The notes under the pieces are model-generated. The model saw only the letters and a list, made by a program, of their open reading frames with translations, was not told the DNA's origin and made no database searches. The translations under genes were made by a program, and so were the position numbers. Below are positions 34,564-42,800 of a stretch of DNA of 64,000 nt, piece by piece; positions within the stretch are counted from its first letter, which is position 1; every line of letters starts with the position of its first letter. This DNA comes from Opitutales bacterium (GTDB lineage: Bacteria; Verrucomicrobiota; Verrucomicrobiia; Opitutales; Oceanipulchritudinaceae), in assembly GCA_020831525.1 (NCBI GenBank), contig JAFIGH010000003.1:1-64000 (forward strand). The letters run 5' to 3'.

Positions 34564-36396
34564 TCATGGTGGATCAACATCTGTTGCAGTTGTTGAGTTA
34601 CTGGAGGCGACGCACCAGCATTTTTGAAAGTCCGGGCCGTCCGACCTTGGCCGGATTGCGGGCTTTTGCATTTGGATGGTTAAGGGAATTGGGAAATCGG
34701 TTCCGATGATGGCCGCTTCGCCGGGCCGGAGATTTGGCAGGAAGGCGGAGGCGGCATGATCGATCTCGCCACAAGCGCGTTCGACAACCCCCCGGTCCGC
34801 GTCATTGGTGATACGGTGGACGATGAGGGTCCCCATCTGACTTAGAACCCCTTCGGTGATGTCGCGGGGGCGCTGGGTTGTCAGGCAGACGTTCAAACCG
34901 TATTTTCGACCCTCTTTGGCGATAAGCTCAAAAGCATCCAGTTTCGCAATGTAGTCCTCAGAACCGATGTGGCGCCCAAGGAAGTTGTGGGCTTCATCGA
35001 CTATCACGACGATAGGCTGGTCCTTAAAATCTCCATTTCGGGCAAGGTTCAAGAGATGACGGCCAATGACGTTAGCGATAATCTCGCGAGCTTTGAATTC
35101 GTAGCCAATGCCACTCATGCTAATTCTCAGAAGTCGCCTTTCGTTTACGATAAAGTCGTCAATCGTCTCTGTAACAGGTGGATTTTCAGCGGCGGAGAAA
35201 ACGCATTTGAGAGCATTTGATCTAAATGCACCATTGATTCTAGCGAGCAGTACGGAACAATACCCAATATCCTGATCGCTAACTTTGCCCCATTTTTCAA
35301 TATCATTCCAATCGGGATCGATTATGCATTCTTTGACAATTTGATGAGGCAACAACTTAACATCAAATGATTCACGCGGGTCTTGTACATGGTCAGCGAA
35401 ATGATAGAGCAGACGATTTACTGGAGTTTTTGGTTGGTGAGCCTTTATTATAAGTCCGTTCTCGATCCTGATACAGCCTTTGTCATCATTCCCGTTTTTC
35501 GTCTCAATGTTTCGGATTTCAGTAGAATCGGAGCCTTTATCATCGACCAATCTAACCAGTCTAAGACTCTCTATCGCCGCCCTCATTTTCGGCCCTTGCA
35601 CCTTACCAGAAGGCTCAAACAACGCAATGAAATCGGACTCGATAAAGCTGGTCGGCGGCAGCGAACACTCTTGGGAGTTCGTTGTATCATAAAGGGGTGA
35701 ACCCAAATGGCAGTTATCCACATGTTCGCCCTGAAAATCCCGATACTCTCCTGTTGCATCCAGCAGGATGATTTTGGATGGGTGTTTGAGGCATTCTTCA
35801 ATGATACGGGCGGTGGTCCAACTCTTACCGCCTCCGGTTGCACCGAGAATCGCACAATGTCGCCCGAAGAGCCGTTCGGGTTTCACGGAAACCCTGCTTT
35901 CACCGCTCTGATCGATTGAGCCGAGTTCGATTGTGACCGTGGCAACATCTTCTTTGCGCTCCATCAAGACGGGAAGCAGCGCAATGAAGCGATGCGGCGC
36001 GGCGTAGATGCGATCACCGAGGCGCGGATAGGCGTCGACCCCTGCCGTGACGCGGAGGTCTTCCATGGAGACACAGCCAAGAAGTTGAATGTGTCCGATT
36101 GCATCAAGCGCGGTATTTCCCACGTAGTCCGCTTTGATTGACCGTCTTTCAGGTTCGCGGAGCTTCACCTCTGCAATGCGGCCCAAAAGCAGGTTTTGCT
36201 GTCCCTCAATCAATACGAATTCGCCGACTTCTCCACGTCCGTAGCGTCCACCGGCATAGTGAGAACCGCTCGGATGCCCGGCGACGCTCAGATTCACCCC
36301 GACACTTCGAGCCGAGATTGCAGAGGCGACCCCGAGGAATAATTCGGGCCTCAATAGGCCGCGGGGAAACTCGTCTTCAGGATTCATGATACTCAC
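34564..36396 (-). CDS. herA: HerA-type hexameric ATPase/translocase
   Basis: A 610-aa HerA/FtsK-superfamily ATPase. The N-terminal ~170 residues form the HAS-barrel (VLIEGQQNLLLGRIAEVKL). The Walker A is GATGGGKSW (185-193) and the Walker B IVVIVDEAHN (462-471); CLTTQRPRDI follows as sensor I, and a C-terminal lid-like region ends the protein. SIR2-HerA pairs are an established anti-phage system in which HerA assembles with the SIR2 NADase. It overlaps the SIR2 stop by ATGA (36393-36396). GC content is clearly lower than in the carbohydrate and helicase genes, suggesting recent transfer. Confidence 0.9.
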   Translation of the reverse strand: MSIMNPEDEFPRGLLRPELFLGVASAISARSVGVNLSVAGHPSGSHYAGGRYGRGEVGEFVLIEGQQNLLLGRIAEVKLREPERRSIKADYVGNTALDAIGHIQLLGCVSMEDLRVTAGVDAYPRLGDRIYAAPHRFIALLPVLMERKEDVATVTIELGSIDQSGESRVSVKPERLFGRHCAILGATGGGKSWTTARIIEECLKHPSKIILLDATGEYRDFQGEHVDNCHLGSPLYDTTNSQECSLPPTSFIESDFIALFEPSGKVQGPKMRAAIESLRLVRLVDDKGSDSTEIRNIETKNGNDDKGCIRIENGLIIKAHQPKTPVNRLLYHFADHVQDPRESFDVKLLPHQIVKECIIDPDWNDIEKWGKVSDQDIGYCSVLLARINGAFRSNALKCVFSAAENPPVTETIDDFIVNERRLLRISMSGIGYEFKAREIIANVIGRHLLNLARNGDFKDQPIVVIVDEAHNFLGRHIGSEDYIAKLDAFELIAKEGRKYGLNVCLTTQRPRDITEGVLSQMGTLIVHRITNDADRGVVERACGEIDHAASAFLPNLRPGEAAIIGTDFPIPLTIQMQKPAIRPRSDGPDFQKCWCVASSNSTTATDVDPP

Positions 36397-37583
36397 TCCG
36401 TGTTTTGAATCCCTCTTACAGCATTCACCAATCGCTCGGCTGGGGTTAGCGATTTGAGGTCCGGAATCTGATTGGCAAAAGCGTCGAAGGTAGCGTTGAG
36501 GAACCAGACATCCTCGCCTTTGGCCCCAAATTCTAAAAGCCGGTCTTGGAAGGTATTGAGGTTGTTTTTGCCATTCTTGGACTCGAGGCTGGGGTCAACG
36601 ACGATTAGTCGGAGGTGGGGGTTCGAGCGGACAGCAGAGAGAAGCGGTTCTGATAAGTGATCGTCATTGAACCCGAAGCCCACAACCAGGACACATGTGT
36701 TGGGTTCCCGGAGTGCGGCCAGATATTGGGAAATGGATTCGAGGTAAGGTTGGCTGTAGCTCTGCTGGTATTTGCCGGTGGCGGGGTAAATCAAACAAGC
36801 TTTGTCCGGGGAGGGACTTTCAGTCTCGAAGATGTCGCCGTCATGCCTCTCCCAGTTGACTGAACCATGCAGCTTATGGAGAAGCACGACACCCTCAAGG
36901 TAGTTGCTTTGAGTTTCACCAGAGCGAGGTCTGCGAACTATGTCGTAATCAAAGTAGCGCGGATCGTAGCGGCGGGGAGCCATGAAGGAGAATCCGTCAA
37001 TCGCCACACCCCCGATAGCGCTCGTGGCCTGCTCAAAGCATAAGTCGTAGTTTGTCGTAAACAACTTCAATCGCCGATCGCGGGAACCTCGCCGCGAAAG
37101 CCGATGGAGAAACCTTTCATGCGTCTCAAGTTTGGCCGACTTGAGAAATCCGCTGCATCTTTCGAGGATGATTTCCTTTGCGCTGGTGAGAAAGGTTTCC
37201 ACATCTTGGTCTGAATGCAAAGAACGCCATGCCTCAATATGTGAGAGGAAGGCTTCGATGTTGGTATTTGTGAGATCAAAGCCAACGGTCTTCGCGGTCG
37301 CATCGGCGATTGCGGTAGCGGGCGCACCGACGATAGCGTTCCATAAGTCACCCATCGACGGACCTCTTACGCTAAGTGAACACCCTGACCCGGCAAGCAC
37401 CACGACATGTTCCATTCTTAGGGATGCACGCAACATCTGGGACAGTTCCTCGCGTGCGCGCTCGGCTAGGGCTTTAGTCTCTTTATTGGATTCGTCACCC
37501 GCAGAAAGCGAACGCCAGTCATAGCAGCGGGGTGCTCTGAAGGAAATCTCTGGGGCTTGGATCATAGGAGTGTCTTGGCTCAT
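36393..37583 (-). CDS. SIR2-domain effector of the SIR2-HerA system
   Basis: A 396-aa SIR2-like NAD-hydrolase candidate. HVVVLAGSGCSLS (59-71) is the NAD-binding glycine motif, LFTTNYDLCFEQA (174-186) the conserved NYD block, and HKLHGSVNW (236-244) has the catalytic His. CVLVVGFGFNDDHL is the late Rossmann strand. Known family members deplete NAD+ on infection, killing the cell before phage release. It is the first gene of the five-gene run and starts by ATGA overlap with a 31-codon methyltransferase-like tail just upstream. Confidence 0.9.
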   Translation of the reverse strand: MSQDTPMIQAPEISFRAPRCYDWRSLSAGDESNKETKALAERAREELSQMLRASLRMEHVVVLAGSGCSLSVRGPSMGDLWNAIVGAPATAIADATAKTVGFDLTNTNIEAFLSHIEAWRSLHSDQDVETFLTSAKEIILERCSGFLKSAKLETHERFLHRLSRRGSRDRRLKLFTTNYDLCFEQATSAIGGVAIDGFSFMAPRRYDPRYFDYDIVRRPRSGETQSNYLEGVVLLHKLHGSVNWERHDGDIFETESPSPDKACLIYPATGKYQQSYSQPYLESISQYLAALREPNTCVLVVGFGFNDDHLSEPLLSAVRSNPHLRLIVVDPSLESKNGKNNLNTFQDRLLEFGAKGEDVWFLNATFDAFANQIPDLKSLTPAERLVNAVRGIQNTE

Positions 37584-37675
37584 GATTTTCCTTCGACATT
37601 GGCGATTTCCTCGGGCGTCAGGCCGTAGAGGGCGTAAACCTGCTGGTAGAACTTAAGCTGTTGGTCCGAATTCAT
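37580..37675 (-). pseudogene. 31-codon tail resembling an Eco57I-type methyltransferase C-terminus
   Basis: A short frame from ATG 37675 encodes MNSDQQLKFYQQVYALYGLT and PEEIANVEGKS. 'VYxLYGLTxEEIxxVEG' is the usual last line of Eco57I-like restriction-modification enzymes. Its stop overlaps the SIR2 ATG (ATGA). It is either a remnant of a lost methyltransferase or a short leader gene keeping translational coupling. Confidence 0.6.
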
Positions 37676-37758
37676 AGTAGCGCTCAGATTTCTGCTATCG
37701 ATAATGACATAGATCGTATTGATTTTTTAATGGGGAAGGTGTAGTTACGCGAAAGATA

Positions 37759-38532
37759 CTAATCGGAATCCTCTTCCTCTCGTTCTGGATGAGCTTCTGC
37801 AATTAACAGATCGCATATTTCATCTGTGTAAATATCTAGTCCAATAGGGATAACATCAAAAGCCTGAGTCACCTTCCAAAAAGTGTCGAGATTCTCATCG
37901 ATTGACTTATCAGGCGAGAAAAGCTTCTTCTGCAAATGATCGCGGAACATGTTCAGAGATTCACTTTCGGTTTTGAAAGAGTAAGTTGGTTCTTCCTCGA
38001 ACGGATCGATACATGGGTCCTCAATCTTTCTCGTAACCTCAAGATGGCAGCCATAAGCGTCCTGCATAAAGCAAATGGACACGATCTCGGGTAGAACCGG
38101 ATATTTCCAATTGTTGATGATGTCGTGCAGAATATCCTTGCGTTCGACTTCTTTATGCCGGGTTTGAAAAATGACTGGTAGCCGGGATTGAGCCCATTCG
38201 ATTATCTCCTCCAATTCAGAAAATGCTTTCGCCGCGTCTTGCGGATACACCTGGTCCCCGTGTGCAGCTAAATTTGCAAGGTCTTTGACGCTTTTCATGC
38301 GGCTCAAGATTCTCGGTTCAATATGCCGGGCAAACTCCTTGTCCGCGATTATCTGACCAAGCATCTTTGCCTCTGTGGGGGATCCGAGGTAATACGCCGC
38401 GATGATCCGAAGTAGCTTTTCGAGAACAACTCTGATTTTGGAGAGCGATCCACCGGGGTCACTGTCGATCAGGTTTTCCGCTTGCTTGAAAGCTTTTGGG
38501 TCAATTGGACTTGTGTCTCTTGCTTCAGACAT
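37759..38532 (-). CDS. DUF4145-like (HEPN-superfamily) protein
   Basis: A 257-aa soluble protein. The N-terminal half reads like DUF4145: a helical domain with LSKIRVVLEKLLRIIAAYYL, a middle with EPRILSRMKSVKDLANLAAH and a helix EELIEWAQSRLP-like segment. DUF4145 is grouped with HEPN folds and is frequent in restriction and defence operons. The catalytic RxxxxH of RNase HEPNs is not seen, so it is more likely a structural or nucleic-acid-binding subunit. The C-terminal ~100 residues are acidic and unassigned. Lower-GC sequence. It lies between the two SIR2 genes. Confidence 0.55.
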   Translation of the reverse strand: MSEARDTSPIDPKAFKQAENLIDSDPGGSLSKIRVVLEKLLRIIAAYYLGSPTEAKMLGQIIADKEFARHIEPRILSRMKSVKDLANLAAHGDQVYPQDAAKAFSELEEIIEWAQSRLPVIFQTRHKEVERKDILHDIINNWKYPVLPEIVSICFMQDAYGCHLEVTRKIEDPCIDPFEEEPTYSFKTESESLNMFRDHLQKKLFSPDKSIDENLDTFWKVTQAFDVIPIGLDIYTDEICDLLIAEAHPEREEEDSD

Positions 38533-38553
38533 ATGATGTTCTCGGTTAATCGC

Positions 38554-38715
38554 TCAGGGAGAAATGCCGTAAGCTTCATTCAAACTTGATGAACACTTCT
38601 CCGCCCGTTTGATCAGCCCGAGCGAATCCAGGCTGTCGCCGGTGAGGCGTGTGTTGATGAGGAGGCTAGGGGCGTTGAGGGTGGTGTAAAGGTGGGACAC
38701 GAGGTCGCTGGCGGG
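38554..38715 (-). pseudogene. second methyltransferase-like C-terminal remnant
   Basis: This frame ends ASDLVSHLYTTLNAPSLLIN, then RLTGDSLDSLGLIKRAEKC. It lines up with the end of the methyltransferase at 39833 (IDFLTHFHNAANAASHPIRN, then RLTFDSPELLGVIKREGQV): D-L-H, NA-S, I-RL, DS-LG-IKR are shared. There is no intact gene body upstream, since the preceding sequence is the SIR2 gene in another frame. Confidence 0.55.
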
Positions 38716-38876
38716 GCCAGTTTGGCCTGGATTCGCCGGGGATGCGGGGCGGGCCGCCCCAGCTACTTTTCGGCAGTCCGCAAAGATTCGAGCGATGAGG
38801 GTATGGCTACCTGAAAGAATTCGGGAAGCCCTCCGCTTGCGGAAGCAGTCCTCTGCACCTGTTTTTGTTCGCATTT

Positions 38877-39836
38877 TCATAGCCAATCTTTCAGGTATCT
38901 GTCTATCGGATTTTCCGGATGCATAAAGGCGTTCACTTGGCGTCCTTCCGGCGAAAAGATAGATTGGGCATTTGAGAGAGCCTTGGAGCTTATATCCACT
39001 ACATCCACAGTAGCCGTTTTGCTCAAATTTCTCAGGAAAGCTTTCATTATCCAATCAGATGCGGGAAAGGAATAGCCCATGACGACGAGCCGGTCTGCTT
39101 CTTTCAGCTTTGTCAAAGCCTGCTCCCATTGGATTTGGATGTAAGCATTGCCATAGTAGGTGTCTTTCACGCTCAAAGGGGGAACAATATAGGGGGCGTA
39201 GCCCTTATTGAGTAACTGACGCCATCTCTCTTCATCGCAGGTTTCAATCTTCTCAAGATTGGTTCCTCCAAGTGAATCCTTACTCCATAAATTTATGGAA
39301 CCATGGAGTTTCCAAATCTTGAAGCTTTCTATGTCCGAATCGGACTGTGGGTAAAAATCAAATTCGGTTGCTCGCTTTCCGTTCATTCGGAATAGGTAAT
39401 TCGCCGCAACGCCTTCGACGGAGGTGTCATAGTTGAGAGAAAAAATCGTAATCCGATGTTCATGACAATAATCGATTAGCTTGAAAAGGTAATGCCAAGG
39501 AACACTGTCCAGAGCGCAATAAGAGAAGCTTTCGATCACCTCCATTGTTGGGGTAATGAGCCCAACTTGGATGGCCCTTAGAACCTCAAAATAGGCCTCT
39601 TTGCGTGACAACTGCTCTCGTTCGTCTACCCATGGGCAAACGGAAGCCAAGGAAGACAACCACACTTCGAAGTCATCGCGAAACGTTAGATCACAGTACT
39701 TTTCTGCGGCTGAATTAGGCCGAAACTTCAAGCGCTCCGGCAGCTCAGCCATAAGCGGAAAACCGAGATCAATCCATTTCGAGAAGCCCGCCCCCAGCAA
39801 AAACACCGTAGCGGAGTCTGTAAAACCGGCGGTCAT
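38877..39836 (-). CDS. second SIR2-like protein
   Basis: A 319-aa SIR2-superfamily protein, unrelated in detail to the one at 36393. TVFLLGAGFSKWIDLGFP (10-27) is the NAD-binding motif, IFSLNYDTSVEG (131-142) the NYD block, and WKLHGSINLW (175-184) has the catalytic His; LVVMGYSFPASDWIM is the late strand, which is typical of SIR2_2 effectors. It is coupled to the methyltransferase by ATGA overlap (39833-39836), so it looks like an effector added to the methyltransferase operon. Lower GC than the methyltransferase. Confidence 0.82.
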   Translation of the reverse strand: MTAGFTDSATVFLLGAGFSKWIDLGFPLMAELPERLKFRPNSAAEKYCDLTFRDDFEVWLSSLASVCPWVDEREQLSRKEAYFEVLRAIQVGLITPTMEVIESFSYCALDSVPWHYLFKLIDYCHEHRITIFSLNYDTSVEGVAANYLFRMNGKRATEFDFYPQSDSDIESFKIWKLHGSINLWSKDSLGGTNLEKIETCDEERWRQLLNKGYAPYIVPPLSVKDTYYGNAYIQIQWEQALTKLKEADRLVVMGYSFPASDWIMKAFLRNLSKTATVDVVDISSKALSNAQSIFSPEGRQVNAFMHPENPIDRYLKDWL

Positions 39837-42800
39837 ACTTGCCCCTCCCGTTTAATCACCCCCAGCAACTCTGGACTATCGAAGGTGAGGCGGAGGAGGC
39901 GGTTGCGGATGGGGTGGCTCGCGGCGTTGGCGGCGTTGTGGAAGTGGGTCAAGAAGTCGATTTGACGGTTGGGTGAAGTGTCGGCGTCGAAGCCGTTTAG
40001 GAGCGGGCGGACGTGGTCGATGACGGCGAGGTTCCTCTCGGCCATATGGTCGGGGAAGTAGCATTCCATCACGCAGGCGTCGATCAGGTCTTCGAGAAAC
40101 GAGTTGTCGTTGTCTGCAAGATGGGAGCGGATCCACCCGAGTTTAAACAGCAGGTCTTCCGCTGCTCTAGAAGCTGATGGAACGGGAATCTGAGAGACTT
40201 GTTCTTTGAACCAACGCGTCACACCCATTCCACTTGTCTGTGCTGTATGCTTCATGAAAAACCCTGAGACCGAGGAATTCAGGAGGCAGACAAGGGCATA
40301 CGCGCGCCATTCATGCGGGGGAAGAAGGAAATAGGCCGTGTTGAGCATGTAAACACCAGCGGGACAAACCGCGAAACGCGGTGCATCCGTCATTTCAATC
40401 CAAACGACGCGGTCAAGCTCGAAATCATCATAAAACGAACAGGCGCGAAGGTTCCACCAGCTCTCGCCTTGGGCTCCCCTTGAGATGAACCCAGAACCAA
40501 AGGATTTCAAATGTTGAGCGAGAAGCGGGAAGTCACGGGGTAGATTAACCCCGTTCCGGGAAAGGATAAGGAACTGGGTGACGGGCGCTAATTGATACCG
40601 GTCTACATCCCTCCCTCTGATCACGGGCTTTAGTATGGTTGCGTTCCTCGGATCAGCTCGAACAAATTTCTCTTTTTGTTGTGGATTCAACAGAAAGGCG
40701 GAGTTACTTCCTGTTGCAAGCCCAAGGCGGATTTTAGCCCTACGCTGAACCAAGGATCTGTTTCCTGACTCAATTTTTCCCAAAATTTCCAGTTCAGATG
40801 GCGTGGATAGGGACCATGCAGTTCGATTTAAAGACACATCTGGACATTTGTAGGAGTTCTTCCTGACGTGGTCTTCGAATGAAGGTTCAGTCCAAGGAGA
40901 TCTACAGGCCAAGTGTGAGCCTGACCGGTTCACGCTTGAGCATCGTGAAAACGCCAAAATCACGACATTTACAATCGCGCTGGAAAACACCTGAGATCTA
41001 TCAATGCTTATAATGCTTTGAACCTTGGCATTGCTCGGGAGCAGCGTTCGCAGGGGGGCACCATAGGCAGCACGCAAAAATGAGTTGGATGTTATCAGGC
41101 AGGAAATCCCTGCGTCACAAAGGAGCGTCAGGGACCTCTCGATAAAATAGCAATACAAGTCAGCGAATGGTTCCCAGCATCGAAAACCTTTAATTGAAGC
41201 CTTCGTCTTGGCTGAAAGCTTGTCGTGCGAAATGTACGGCGGATTGCCGATGACAACGTCGAAGCAGCGCTGACCGAACATCCACTCCGGATCAAAGAAG
41301 GACGCGCTGGCGTTTTGGTCGTAGGGATCCCAACTCGCCAGCAGTCGGGCGGTCCGGCTGTCCCACCCGTTCTTTTCCAATTCCTCGGCGATGGCCTCGC
41401 GCAGTTCTTTGTCGCGCTCGCGCTTGGCGTTTTTTGTGCGCGGGGTCTTGGCGGCGAAGAGTTCGTGGCGGACCTGTTTCAACTCGCGCTGCAGCTTGCT
41501 CACATCGGCCAGCTCAAACAGCTCAACTTGAGTGGATGGCTTTTCGATGCGGATGAGGGTGTCGGCCGTGACGAACTTTGTCTCGAGATTCGGGAGGGGG
41601 CGGACGCCAAAGTTTTCGCGTTGGCGGTCGACGGTCTGATCGACGACGAGGGATATGAAGAACCGGAGTTTGGAGACCTGCGTGGCAATGGACTGGATGT
41701 CGACGCCGTAGAGGCAGTTTTCGATGAGATAGAGTTTGCGTCCGTAGCCCAGCTCGTTGTTGGAAAAGGCTTCCTCGATGTCGCGTTTCTGCGCTTCGGC
41801 GTCGGAGATGGCGCGCTCGCGAAAGGTGGTGTCGTCGATGTCCTGCGCGGTCTCGATGAGCTTGTCGACTTTGGCAAGCTGGCGTTGTTTCCAGAGTTCG
41901 TCGCGGGGATCGAGCTTGGCGAGGATGTAAACGAGCTTTTGCAGGGCACCCATGGGGAAGGCACCGGACCCGCAGGCGGGGTCGAGGATCTTGCAGGAGT
42001 CGATGGCGCGGATGAGGACTTCGACCTCGGCTGGGGTAAAGGCGTGTTCGCGCTCGGTGTATGCGAAGAGGATGTCGAGTCCGGCTTTGGCATCGTTTTC
42101 GCGCATCCCGGCATCCTTGACGAGGGCGGCGGAAAGATGGGCTTTGAGTGACTCGTCGACCATGTAGTCCACGATGGTGCGCGGGGTGTAGAAGGACCCG
42201 GTCTGCTTGCGGGCAGTGATCTTGGTTTCGTCGTTGTAGGAGGCGAGTAGGTTTTCGAAGACCTGGCCGAGGAGTTCGGGGTCGAGGGCAATTTCCTGCT
42301 CGATGGGGGTGTTTTCGACGATGGTGAATTTGTAGCGGTTGAGGATGTGGATGAGGCCACGGACCTTTTCCGCTTTGCGCTTCGGATCGCCGAACTCTTT
42401 GCTCAGGTTTTCGACGCGTTCGCCCCCGAAAAAAAGAAAGTCGGGAACGACGAGAGGGTTGTCCTTGCGGTCGGAAAATCCATCCTCGTAGATCGTGACC
42501 TTGCCGCCCTGGGGGCCGACCTTGGTGGGGTGCGGGTAGTCCAGGCAGTCGAAGAGGCCGCCGTTAAGAAAGGGGGTGGTCGCTTCGACGGCGTCGATGA
42601 AGCGCCGGGGTTCTTTGAGTTCCGCCTCGTAGCGCAGCAGGTTGGTGGTGTTGTGGTGCTGGCCCTGTTTGCGAAAGGCGCGCTTGCCCTGAACCTGGTT
42701 GAGGCTGGCAAAAAAGAGGTTTTGCAGGATGGCTTTGTAGTAGCGGGTCTCTTTGGATTCGGAGTCGAAGCCGTCGAGAAACTCTTCCGCAAGCGCATGG

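Noticed and set aside
38554-39054. A 166-codon gene overlapping the end of the second SIR2 gene
   Set aside because: The N-terminal 2/3 is a shadow of the SIR2 frame and low-complexity sequence; only the last ~54 codons resemble a methyltransferase tail.
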